From a virus, in IMG/VR virus record IMGVR_UViG_3300009136_000001, positions 1 through 64,000 of that record: a DNA stretch of 64,000 bases; one strand, given 5' to 3'. Each line of letters begins with the position of its first letter. The stretch's first letter is position 1. This document shows positions 48,601 through 52,959 of the stretch, piece after piece. Below the pieces are notes generated by a model. That model worked only from the letters and a program-made list of their open reading frames with translations, had not been told where the DNA came from and did no database searches. The translations under genes and the position numbers were made by a program.

Positions 48601-49323
48601 AAACTGGTACTTGAACTCCAACAGGATGCTAATAATCACCGAAAAGTAGCAAAATTGGCAAAGGTTAGGGAATCAATCAAGAGAAATCCTGTCACTGAGC
48701 TTGTTACAGAGGGTATATTCCAGAGTATAACTGAGGATATTAACGTAAATAAGTACACGAGTGCGTCAACGATAGCCAATACCCGTGTAGGTAAGGCTGT
48801 CCAGAACAACATGCCAGGGTTTATGACCCCTATATTTCAGCACGTATTCATGACTAAAGATACGTACCTGTTTAAACAGTTCCTAAAAGCAACTCAATAC
48901 AGTGATTTCCTTGCTCGATACACACGGTATGCATTCCTGAAGGAGAAGGAAGGTCTTGATCAATTGGAAGGTGATGCTTACAGGCTGAAGAAAAATGAGA
49001 TTCTTGCTGACCTGATTGAAGATTACGTGAACTACGATGTGCCACAGCACAAGATGCTGCAGTACGCTAACGATATGGGGATGGTTCGTTTTACGAAGTA
49101 TTTCTTGAGAACTCAACGAGTGATCGTTAAGAAGTGGAAGCAGCAGCCAATCAATAACATGGCGTCAGTATGGTTACAGCAGGTGGTAGGTGATCAGCCA
49201 GATATCAATGACAGCTTCATGCCCTTTATGAGTCCAATGGATAAGGTATCTATCTTCGATGTTATATCTGATGCGACAGATCCGAAAGGCTTGGAACTGG
49301 CAGGTGGGTTGTTCGGACTATAG
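39616..49323 (+). CDS. Giant virion-associated RNA polymerase (N4 gp50-like) with zinc metallopeptidase domain
   Basis: A 3,235-residue protein packaged in the head and injected to start early transcription. The T7-type polymerase core spans about 1000-1950: a TxxGR-like segment WSNSR ending at R1413, motif A ETDGVTSG with D1564, motif B RNLMKNPLMVYSYG with R1653, K1657, Y1665, and motif C NIHDA with H1919-D1920. The K-to-Y spacing of eight equals that of N4. Residues 2187-2193 (IHELLHG) and LHEFLAFG with E2268 form a gluzincin-like site of the kind seen in polyvalent phage proteins. N- and C-terminal thirds are helical with no named domain. It converges on the - strand genes. Confidence 0.85.
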   Translation: MAFSTNFKAVNSAFLQIGKSIELAEGTERKKAQLDFKTEKLSLDKIIDGDTVLITNPDGTTRKMRLANGGTGRSLDTYETFKDLETMDPEMRVRMESKLLRQRGALARERGVDLDDVTNENVFEQGEKGRAALYQSLLDGQNPEDLGGPHDTSPLFEYADLGTEGKYKRALGLTRNRSGVISNLALNTPELNAAYGSDYNAVGRQAYSQAIEEQERAAAKRRAETGLSDEFAATGVGAVVDTTGRLAAGAQHVIGMVADLPLAGIEWMADGLEPNPELEGTDGYNELVHNITQFKKQTKENRSAVAKLFEGGTKFWKSFTNDKKVEETMASLEKAWDHDRFASDFAGILVENPHATLQFLGESIPFMYTAAKKGAALPFGAAFTGENYKAGVELYEATYDKAPETEEKALILAGAGFIAAMNSAASKYVTGEEGMKIMLRKLGFKGMNSFMTQTAAKLGANIPAGRLKSMSEMLLKTSVTALTPAAQLATRGAVEFVQEGSESLITKGSVFRDFSQTFTDSNLKEAAVSGAIGFGTGATAGPTFQAAGVVKLAGIVGKQTVEKGVKAAENIPFNRDVANFRVDQGDEVVSGGTAESLLREINEEFAVFESEAEANELANNPQEFERRSAQLMAKTMDLATHLQKMDKKTRAKNPEMQEAVNKVVSAINLQSAADANAKVEQIENLLASENVDEQQQGIDRVLGSSEEALSVSTETIDKAIEVSPNESVTQQLNEIKRKKTLEEVAEDVLRGKPGSGFIGVKNRQYIAERLLKSGDIDGANEQLAEIRRFREVHGEKATTLINAQKQFKETGRGQTVEIGGQNFFVDARSKKLINQVRAEVFALNEVGMALKKTIADAQVNTPEVEETQSETEETQIETPVTAPAAVQGLVVPTASDISTQLKEARKGSTDALKRLQEQAEVLAQAGNKKVAKKITDSIKKIEEAATAEREAAEQEAADEAINDSIPDSGIQNELELKRGDYELLDVLETSKSNKRTPLDVPASNKLIQAFNFTRVTLSTFFSRSAKSKANEAQEPIDETDAEHLELLNEQFKKYRNIAKRLPKLVGKELKALQTFTNKQGKQVKAGGHGDDIMMDMAALLLETDKDGNLMLPDDVILASFMGAMNWMTHQSKATLWNDDKLINQQLSQAPNSTLTSEQKRLMRERGSKRDFVAKTIGTDIFNSLALKADTSQPLAREKMIMSLGLFATKVMSAMEEDGDKWLTEDSVLLENLANVSKSSEKVQEKASQVFFMRISPDSKNNLQEAPGLTKVIDQFSAAMPTARKLFNLENYERKPRSKPSKKVNDAPRGNLFKAGATALARVLHLQQVPWTMNATGDLTAKLSDGLLKSISGYTEDVATTVHITQQGAVAAVNRQIDDGIKYAKEMREALEDPASGFENGELFFDYEIWSNSRVGMTSNTFDPQNSKYHRHIVSPKSHKTTVNSKRRLANFKRGIALAFDYSDKGAADDFKTGAQLEGTLSSVEEEFDRIIHDPKVRAAISAIREVQAQEGAASEAQERIILSAVGDSDTKFHGLEALVELSSALGTRFGLKKSFTTTLSVETDGVTSGVTLGLMQAPIVNNIQTWLARGGIFLNGNFTNLGDAREAIPTDSYQQLVLDAVKMLEQVNPAGLEQVEAILGKLTEDGAVTSVGRNLMKNPLMVYSYGAGEFAIKRHMAGAIQTALYEKLAETNGDKEAMDELSQTVSALMRQNVVFEDHLTSEFSKSEQEAFDKAIYDSIGDATVSSLDHNFKEMADQRKVLLQALSISFHTFEMKYIEAVQKYKDSNGITSQFLSKEQKKEVLNRPDVKPFIPYFNSPYGTKNRESAVSILAEEIVRGIINDENRGASFFTPTVSNRIPSYTSDTSGSQVGQSGQSSSALVKNKRYRVDGVAALPKMIHTLDSTLILDTLNKFDGLNIHDAGMYSVDSVDNATKLYNQKVFETGRNYSLIGDITQMVTNQTSKLTEEEKVKVLEGTIAEEDARIKNEESKQDINTDTTDFDDRIKFLNKISQDIQAAKENLFESISHVHQAAYPSQSSVYSTGQEKEYSPMWIDFEYHPGEYDAVEIPMQTREEYSEGVLQSSQDSLSNFEASYENEATAETSQQIFDVLSKFGHVRENGQHQRHLRGILDTIINKALKPAQEFIIQVGDDAKARNVGQISGKTIQIQLGKYRPDLSLNQSAEEIYIHELLHGITANELDSNFALRQKLAKLFETAKKHITPADLITPAVTQTRTVMMDHVEALAAQARYDYIFNNRNATGGSDGLHEFLAFGLSNETFVKKLATIPFKVPREKATNVFEALINLFHKIFEAVASKYHGKVNVGSDVYSQLLDLTKDLTAINEGWRFPMSGMFGAINDRKQSFENSVYSKGDALRKKLNTMIDADRSAVHRKMFTLVNTLKAVSHEKFGKTLIQWLQDHTEGDSFMGVLWRELAGGSEHFRNWLPLLRYSKQRIDTARLAAKQNIIRILGETFVEEATDEEKEMLHDALLKTDLAALLPQNPTNRDIREIMKLFSDPAEIDAAINEIMKKIGNVKQKTYYQKQANNLGYFMATGNNSLEHANLNAYNIARLSLTDRVNNDLATTDTVALIDQLASLYAIKYTSSDAKVLFTEYVTRTLATDSKTNAIRLILNLQADHKDFTRDNLFKDEAHSVIKGFTNELIDQNIAVKVGKVSDEAILAKQGFKIAFKMDSLADGEKMAFYTAMNGAATTYTRTIFSTTAENVKGTTLTAAFMNDNPLVGRSEAKLAQNALRKQAMENMNKQFTGKVPDLSQRSTRQRNPLIPLVNAKGESYEYRQILNHQMRKEHLNEDRRIDEVLGAMYGAMKDKLNTRKNNQIVIENLYKDYQDNYDNEPDQFVRVGVNGDYGDVWAVIPEQSKEHIRSLTGVREIYIRAEVVDLVMGYRKFSLSDTKMAKRVLPPQVRHIMDISGKVWQEIVALGAVQIVVKTPQVLVDNVLSNTIILIRDGLNPTDIVRRHLEGIAALNQYELDISEEQKLVLELQQDANNHRKVAKLAKVRESIKRNPVTELVTEGIFQSITEDINVNKYTSASTIANTRVGKAVQNNMPGFMTPIFQHVFMTKDTYLFKQFLKATQYSDFLARYTRYAFLKEKEGLDQLEGDAYRLKKNEILADLIEDYVNYDVPQHKMLQYANDMGMVRFTKYFLRTQRVIVKKWKQQPINNMASVWLQQVVGDQPDINDSFMPFMSPMDKVSIFDVISDATDPKGLELAGGLFGL

Positions 49324-49326
49324 TCC
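49315..49326. repeat. Palindrome holding two convergent stop codons
   Basis: GGACTATAGTCC is a perfect 12-bp palindrome. Its centre carries the TAG stop of the virion RNAP on the + strand (49321-49323) and the TAG stop of the small - strand gene (49318-49320). It marks the switch point between the late and replication blocks. No T-run follows on either side. Confidence 0.7.
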
Positions 49327-49539
49327 CCGGTTCTCTATCCCTGTCCATGGGTGAGCATCAGGTTTATTCGGCAACTCTCGTGGTTCCCAAGATAGGATTG
49401 TTCCAGCTCCAGTGCCTGAATAAAAATCAAACAGAACGATACCCGGTTCATCTTCGCTATGGCATCCTATGACTGTTACGATTTCATCCATGTAGAGAAT
49501 TTCTGCAGTAATGGGTTGTCCAGGTGTAGGGAGTTCCAT
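49318..49539 (-). CDS. Small acidic hypothetical protein
   Basis: A 73-residue protein with a beta-rich pattern (TAEILYMDEIVTVIGCHSED, GIVLFDFYSGTGAG). The start has a good ribosome site (AGAGGA, 7 nt upstream). It is the last gene of the - strand block, downstream of the tRNAs, and its stop overlaps the end of the virion RNAP gene in convergent orientation. No family recognised. Confidence 0.65.
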   Translation of the reverse strand: MELPTPGQPITAEILYMDEIVTVIGCHSEDEPGIVLFDFYSGTGAGTILSWEPRELPNKPDAHPWTGIENRGL

Positions 49540-49558
49540 GCGTGTATCCTCTAAGGGT

Positions 49559-49627
49559 TGGGGTGAGGCGGGGAATCGAACCCCTCCCCACGAGTCACAG
49601 TCGTAGGTCTTCCCTGAAGTACCTCAC
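49559..49627 (-). tRNA. tRNA-His (GTG), compact
   Basis: Acceptor GTGAGGT pairs with GCCTCAC (one T-G wobble), followed by C73 and an encoded CCA. The T loop TTCGATT is canonical, and the anticodon loop CTGTGAC gives anticodon GTG (+ strand 49596-49598). At 69 nt it is short: the D arm is reduced to TTC-AGG-GAA and the T stem is one pair short. The extra G-1 normally encoded for tRNA-His is a T here. C73 supports His identity. It may be a decayed or unusual tRNA. Confidence 0.7.
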
Positions 49628-49636
49628 AGCCGAAAT

Positions 49637-49707
49637 TGGTAGCGGGAATGGGAACTGCCCCCACCTGCCACAGGTTATGAGCCTGGGCTTCTCTATTGAA
49701 CCCCGCA
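49637..49707 (-). tRNA. tRNA-Met (CAT)-like, unusual loops
   Basis: The anticodon loop CTCATAA gives CAT (+ strand 49677-49679). Acceptor positions 2-7 pair (GCGGGG/TCCCGC) while 1-72 is a T-T mismatch, which recalls initiator tRNAs; A73 and CCA are encoded. The T stem is GTGGG/CCCAT but the loop GGCAGTT lacks the usual TTC, and the D arm is very short. It may be initiator-like, elongator, or an Ile(CAT) tRNA needing lysidine; decay cannot be excluded. Confidence 0.55.
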
Positions 49708-49713
49708 CTAAAT

Positions 49714-49788
49714 TGGCTCCAGAGGCTGGGATCGAACCAACGACAAGCGACTTAACAGGCCGCTGCTCTACCGCTGAGCTACACTGGA
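49714..49788 (-). tRNA. tRNA-Asn (GTT)
   Basis: A full cloverleaf of 75 nt with D arm AGCTCAGCGGTAGAGC, anticodon loop CTGTTAA (GTT, + strand 49754-49756), T loop TTCGATC and encoded CCA after G73. The acceptor TCCAGTG pairs with CCTCTGGA apart from one T-T mismatch. It is the most canonical tRNA of the cluster. Confidence 0.9.
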
Positions 49789-49790
49789 AT

Positions 49791-49867
49791 TGGTTGTCAG
49801 AGCTGGACTCGAACCAGCGACCCAGCGCTTATCGAGCGCTTGCTCTACCAAACTGAGCTATCCGACA
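49791..49867 (-). tRNA. tRNA-Ile (GAT) with C33
   Basis: A 77-nt cloverleaf: acceptor TGTCGGA/TCTGACA, D arm AGCTCAGTTTGGTAGAGC, T loop TTCGAGT, A73 and CCA. The anticodon stem AGCGC/GCGCT encloses TCGATAA, so the anticodon reads GAT (+ strand 49831-49833). Position 33 is C instead of the nearly invariant T, which may affect decoding. Confidence 0.8.
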
Positions 49868-49872
49868 AAAGC

Positions 49873-49920
49873 GTCAACGAGATCTGCGGTGCGGGCTTCA
49901 CCCGTTGACTATGCACCGCA
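49873..49920. other. Interleaved inverted repeats (H-type pseudoknot)
   Basis: GTCAACG (49873-49879) pairs with CGTTGAC (49903-49909), and TGCGGTGC (49885-49892) pairs with GCACCGCA (49913-49920). The two perfect stems interleave, giving an H-type pseudoknot with loops of 5, 10 and 3 nt, and the middle loop can also form CGGG-CTTCA-CCCG. It sits 6 nt from the 5' end of tRNA-Ile in the non-coding gap between the tRNAs and the cupin gene. It has no coding potential and no tRNA cloverleaf. Confidence 0.65.
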
Positions 49921-49997
49921 CGTAGGTATGAAGTACTGTAACCAGTATCCCATGTTAAAGCAAAAGAATCCATACAGATTGATAATTATTATTATTC

Positions 49998-50438
49998 TCA
50001 TTTTCGCATGAACTCCCTGATAAACGTTTTGTAGTGCGTCCACCCGTGCCAACGGTAACCGTATTCTCGGATCCGTGGGCCTGTTAGAAACAGTGTCCAG
50101 GCAGTGTCAGTTGTGAGGATTAAGCGATGCATCATTCTGGGGTTCCGAAAGTAAGGTATACCCCTGTGGAGTACTCGACTGACTTCGATACCTTCAGCAT
50201 TCTCATACAATTCGGTAAGTCCGCCTTTCAACTTAAAGCTCACATTCCACCAAGGGTGGTCATGCAACGCTCCAGCAAAATCACTGCCCCGGAATCGGTG
50301 CAGATAGATGTTGAAATATTTATTCCGAGGAATGATATACCAGCGGTCTAAGTAGTTACGACCGATTGTACGCATGTACGGAGTGGATCTGTCTTTTCCG
50401 TTATCTTTCATCATTGCCTCGTATGAACTATCGTACAT
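49998..50438 (-). CDS. Cupin-like protein
   Basis: A 146-residue protein with the double-stranded beta-helix look of a small cupin. Visible metal-ligand candidates are H-x-H in LHDHPWWNVSF (about residue 59-61) and a later MHR (about 103-104), with GPRIREYGYRW after them. Such proteins are often encoded by phages and may be dioxygenases or sugar-modifying enzymes. It is separated from the upstream small genes by a terminator-like hairpin. The gap 50439-50478 upstream holds only AT-rich sequence. Confidence 0.6.
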   Translation of the reverse strand: MYDSSYEAMMKDNGKDRSTPYMRTIGRNYLDRWYIIPRNKYFNIYLHRFRGSDFAGALHDHPWWNVSFKLKGGLTELYENAEGIEVSRVLHRGIPYFRNPRMMHRLILTTDTAWTLFLTGPRIREYGYRWHGWTHYKTFIREFMRK

Positions 50439-50470
50439 TATTTATGAACTTTCATTAATAATGGACAGAG

Positions 50471-50540
50471 ATAAAAAATGAACGCCCTACGCTTCGGCGA
50501 TACTGCACGGTCAGGAAACCAACGGTGGGCAGGGCGTTCA
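50471..50540 (-). terminator. Hairpin terminator for - strand transcripts
   Basis: A perfect 10-bp stem (TGAACGCCCT 50479-50488 with AGGGCGTTCA 50531-50540) encloses a 42-nt loop that contains CGC-TTCG-GCG, a stable tetraloop hairpin. Read on the - strand it ends in a T-run (ATTTTTTAT). It lies after the gene at 50566-50748 and before the cupin gene. The large loop is unusual for a simple terminator. Confidence 0.65.
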
Positions 50541-50548
50541 ACTACTAC

Positions 50549-50569
50549 ATAATCCTTGGGTAGGATTAT
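50549..50569. repeat. Hairpin at stop of the 60-residue gene
   Basis: ATAATCCT-TGGGT-AGGATTAT is a perfect 8-bp stem with a five-base loop that overlaps the stop codon of the - strand gene at 50566. No T-run follows on the - strand. It stands next to the long-loop terminator and may help block ribosomes or stabilise the mRNA 3' end. Confidence 0.5.
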
Positions 50570-50748
50570 TCTTCGACAGTTTCCCCTTCTGGAACGGAGG
50601 ATACTGTTTCTTCTTCACTCACTGGATCACACGCTTCCTCTGCAGGAGGCGGGTTTAACCCAAGCTGATCTCTCAGCGATTCGTTCTCAGCTTCGAGAGC
50701 GATATTACGTTGCTTCAAGCGAACGTTTGCTTCTTCTAACGAGGGCAT
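50566..50748 (-). CDS. Small coiled-coil acidic protein
   Basis: A 60-residue protein: residues 3-30 form a leucine-heptad coiled coil (EEANVRLKQRNIALEAENES) and the C-terminus is strongly acidic (SEEETVSSVPEGETVEE). The start has an AGGAC site. No family recognised; an oligomeric accessory or antitoxin-like role is conceivable. Confidence 0.65.
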   Translation of the reverse strand: MPSLEEANVRLKQRNIALEAENESLRDQLGLNPPPAEEACDPVSEEETVSSVPEGETVEE

Positions 50749-50756
50749 ATTATGTC

Positions 50757-50930
50757 CTATGTTGTGGGTGAATCAATTCTTTCACAGTAAGCTTCAACTG
50801 ATTGCTTACCGTATTCGGGTCTTCCTTTCACAGCCCAGGCTCGCATAAGCTGCCTGACTTGCTTTCGGAATTCCCAAGGTGATCTATTACAATGCTGACA
50901 CTCGTAAACGAAGTCATGGGAGTTCTTCAT
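50757..50930 (-). CDS. Small basic protein with CxxC
   Basis: A 57-residue protein starting MKNSHDFVYECQHC. The start at 50930 is favoured over an in-frame ATG at 50975 because it overlaps the stop of a tiny upstream ORF (TAATG). One CxxC (CQHC) and a later Cys could take part in metal binding, and the helix RKQVRQLMRAWAVKGR is basic. No family recognised. Confidence 0.6.
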   Translation of the reverse strand: MKNSHDFVYECQHCNRSPWEFRKQVRQLMRAWAVKGRPEYGKQSVEAYCERIDSPTT

Positions 50931-51010
50931 TATCCCAGGATATGTCCAAACAGGAATATAGCAAAACATTGCCACGGGTAGTTACCCAGGATGAATTCGA
51001 GACCTTCCAT
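50930..51010 (-). CDS. 26-residue membrane micropeptide
   Basis: A tiny ORF (MEGLEFILGNYPWQCFAIF, ending LFGHILG) whose start shares bases with the stop of the upstream micropeptide (TAATG) and whose stop shares bases with the next start (TAATG). The exact chaining on both sides argues that it is translated. Most of it is hydrophobic and could form one membrane segment. Confidence 0.5.
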   Translation of the reverse strand: MEGLEFILGNYPWQCFAIFLFGHILG

Positions 51011-51093
51011 TAGAACAGGGCGAATCCGATTAATATTCCGACAGGGTAAGCCAGAGCTGCGGCAAGATACCACAGAATTGTGTCAGTAGTCAT
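51010..51093 (-). CDS. 27-residue membrane micropeptide
   Basis: A tiny ORF (MTTDTILWYLAAALAYPVGI, then LIGFALF) that overlaps the stop of the zinc-ribbon-like gene by 11 nt. A GAGGA site lies about 9 nt upstream of its ATG. It is almost entirely one membrane helix. A longer in-frame version up to 51195 would lie inside the upstream gene and lacks a ribosome site. Confidence 0.55.
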   Translation of the reverse strand: MTTDTILWYLAAALAYPVGILIGFALF

Positions 51094-51304
51094 TAGCGCA
51101 TTCCTCGCAGGTACCATCACCTGAGTCTTCGTGAATTTCACACCACCAACCGCAGTCTTCGCAGTTGAAGATCCATTGATCGAACTCATTCGCAAACTCG
51201 GAATCGGATTCTAAAAAGTCCCGATCGTCATCGCTGAGGCATTGGCATGTACCTTGGTACATTTCGACCATGGTGTCGATGCGTGCGTTATCAAACTGGT
51301 TCAT
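51083..51304 (-). CDS. Small zinc-ribbon-like protein
   Basis: A 73-residue acidic protein whose C-terminus has CEDCGWWC and CEEC, four to six cysteines spaced like a zinc ribbon, plus one CQC in the N-terminal part. It overlaps the upstream gene by ATGA. Phage proteins of this type often bind host proteins or RNA polymerase; no specific role can be assigned. Confidence 0.65.
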   Translation of the reverse strand: MNQFDNARIDTMVEMYQGTCQCLSDDDRDFLESDSEFANEFDQWIFNCEDCGWWCEIHEDSGDGTCEECANDY

Positions 51305-51594
51305 GCGATTGCTACTTCTTCGATCCAGACGATTTCCTTACGTCCACTGACACTGTTCTCACGACGGAGACCTGAGTCACGGATTAAACCTTTGCGTACC
51401 ATGGGTCGCCATCTTGGGCTGGTAGCATTTGCTAAGCGTCCGAGCATAGTTGCTGCTTCGGTATTGGTGATGCCTTGACTACCAGCATTCTGAACCAGGG
51501 TTAAGCATTCCTGCTCACCTTTGTTAGCGCGAACGGCATTCGCTGCGTCAACTGAGGTATCGGGATCGTTAATTCGGTATTGACCATTACTCAT
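51301..51594 (-). CDS. Putative winged-helix protein
   Basis: A 97-residue protein: DPDTSVDAANAV near the start is a phrase frequent in small phage proteins, followed by a helix-turn-helix-like segment (ITNTEAATMLGRLANATSPR), a second helix and a possible wing (GLRRENSVSGRKEIVW). A DNA-binding role is likely but unproven. Coupled by ATGA to both neighbours. Confidence 0.55.
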   Translation of the reverse strand: MSNGQYRINDPDTSVDAANAVRANKGEQECLTLVQNAGSQGITNTEAATMLGRLANATSPRWRPMVRKGLIRDSGLRRENSVSGRKEIVWIEEVAIA

Positions 51595-51794
51595 GAGTCT
51601 ATTTCTCCGTATTTGCGGGGGTTGTTAAAATTGGGAACTACGCCAGTGCGTTGTTCAGTAATCTTGATATCTTTGAGTCCCAGGGTGCGTAGATACACAG
51701 CCATTTGTTGTTTGGCATCATCATGGTTCTTCGCCGGGAAGCGCTTCATGATTGTGGCTTCGACCTTGGCTTGTACATCAAATTTCTTATCCAT
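51591..51794 (-). CDS. Small hypothetical protein
   Basis: A 67-residue basic protein with an alpha/beta pattern (VQAKVEATIMKRFPAKNHDD, LGLKDIKITEQ). No family recognised. It overlaps its neighbours by 4 and 8 nt within a densely packed operon. Confidence 0.6.
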   Translation of the reverse strand: MDKKFDVQAKVEATIMKRFPAKNHDDAKQQMAVYLRTLGLKDIKITEQRTGVVPNFNNPRKYGEIDS

Positions 51795-52128
51795 CGTTAC
51801 CTGCCAGGGATTTAGTTAGATCGGACATGCGTTCACCCTTCTCTAAAGAGATACAGTAGCCTTGTTCGGTCATTGCCCAGAATAGGCCAGTACAGGTTTC
51901 ACACATATGGAAATCTGCCATTGCAATTTCGTCACCGTGGATCCTTTCCTCGATGTCTGTTTCAGTTCGTCTGGTTTTCCCGAAGGTGCCGCAATCATCA
52001 CCAATTTTAATGACTTCTTTGCAGCTGAAGCAACGCTTGTTTCGTGAAGTGTTGAGGGGAGCGAAGTCGATGGGTGCTGTGTAGTACCAGCCATAGTCTC
52101 CGAAACCACAATCACAGGATACGCTCAT
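51787..52128 (-). CDS. Cysteine-rich zinc-binding-like protein
   Basis: A 113-residue protein with CDC near the N-terminus, CFSC (about residue 33-36), one further Cys, and CETC near residue 76-79, compatible with two treble-clef or ribbon zinc sites. Such proteins are common in phage early regions. The start codon shares a base with the upstream stop (TAATG). Confidence 0.6.
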   Translation of the reverse strand: MSVSCDCGFGDYGWYYTAPIDFAPLNTSRNKRCFSCKEVIKIGDDCGTFGKTRRTETDIEERIHGDEIAMADFHMCETCTGLFWAMTEQGYCISLEKGERMSDLTKSLAGNDG

Positions 52129-52298
52129 TAGTCATCTCTCACGGATAGAACATTCAGGTTGTAGGAAGCACAGATAGACCAATCAAAGATTTCGGACAGG
52201 GATAGTTGCTCAGCCTGGTCGGTAGCATCTTCATCGGTCTCGGCGTTGATCGGTACTTCAGTATCGAATTCGATACTAACGGTCACCCACTTCTTCAT
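52128..52298 (-). CDS. 56-residue hypothetical protein
   Basis: A short ORF (MKKWVTVSIEFDTEVPINAE...LNVLSVRDD) with an AGAGGAGC ribosome site. It overlaps the upstream 46-residue ORF by ATGA and the downstream gene by TAATG. The sequence shows a beta strand, an acidic helix and a strand, like small KTSC/DUF-type phage proteins, but no family is assigned. Confidence 0.65.
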   Translation of the reverse strand: MKKWVTVSIEFDTEVPINAETDEDATDQAEQLSLSEIFDWSICASYNLNVLSVRDD

Positions 52299-52435
52299 AA
52301 GTGTAGCTCCTCTATTGTCCAGATGTAACCAGGTGGAAAGCCTTGAGTGCGTTGACGCGCTGAAGAGTAATTCGTTGCACGGAATACCATCTCTTGACGG
52401 TTACCGTTAAAGATTTTTATCTTCCACCAGCGCAT
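52295..52435 (-). CDS. 46-residue basic protein
   Basis: A short ORF (MRWWKIKIFNGNRQEMVFRA...WTIEELHL) that begins within the last 19 nt of the sulfotransferase-like gene, with a GAGGA site ahead of the ATG, and ends in the next start (ATGA). It is rich in Trp and basic residues. No family recognised. Confidence 0.6.
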   Translation of the reverse strand: MRWWKIKIFNGNRQEMVFRATNYSSARQRTQGFPPGYIWTIEELHL

Positions 52436-52959
52436 AACAGTTCCTCATATGGCATATTGTGTTCGTTGATGACATTCCAAAGAGCCATGTCTTCCCAATA
52501 TTTCTCTTGGATCTCATCCTCTCGGTAGGTCGAGATGGGAAAGAAATCCCACTTTGAAGAAGCATTTATGTTTCTTTTGGATTGCTTGAAGGGGGAAAAG
52601 TCCACTTTTTCAAATAAAGCAACATATGTGGGCATAAAGAATGTGCCGTACCACCATTGATCTATCTGTGGCTTCCAGAGATCGACATCTTTTGAGTCTT
52701 CATCACTGAGTACACGGTCAATATACGCTTCCCAGGATATTGTGGGCCTATCTCCTGCAGCGTATATGACATTGTTTAGCATGTAGTAGGCACTGTGTAG
52801 CCTCCTAATGGGATCTCTCAACCAAACTACACGATTGGGTATGCTGAGTGCTTCGTCCGCTGTAATCGATCTACGGAAGGTCGAGGACAGTAGTTTGGAC
52901 GCATTCCGGCGAATCTGCATGATGCAGGTATCCGGAGCAACCATTGTCCACTTGTTCAC
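52417..52959 (-). CDS. Sulfotransferase-like protein, N-terminal part reduced
   Basis: A 180-residue protein. NRVVWLRDPIRRLHSAYYML (about residues 42-61) matches the 3'-phosphate-binding motif (R-D-P ... R ... S-x-Y) of sulfotransferases, and NINAS plus a late acidic helix (EDEIQEKYWEDMALW) fit the rest of that fold. The usual N-terminal 5'-phosphosulfate loop is not recognisable, so the enzyme may be truncated or divergent. It would transfer sulfate from PAPS to a sugar or other acceptor. It overlaps the upstream gene by 4 nt. Confidence 0.55.
   Translation of the reverse strand: MNKWTMVAPDTCIMQIRRNASKLLSSTFRRSITADEALSIPNRVVWLRDPIRRLHSAYYMLNNVIYAAGDRPTISWEAYIDRVLSDEDSKDVDLWKPQIDQWWYGTFFMPTYVALFEKVDFSPFKQSKRNINASSKWDFFPISTYREDEIQEKYWEDMALWNVINEHNMPYEELLCAGGR

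Noticed and set aside
49542-50011. Open + strand frames across the tRNA cluster
   Set aside because: These translate the complement of tRNA genes; the cloverleaves on the - strand explain the sequence.
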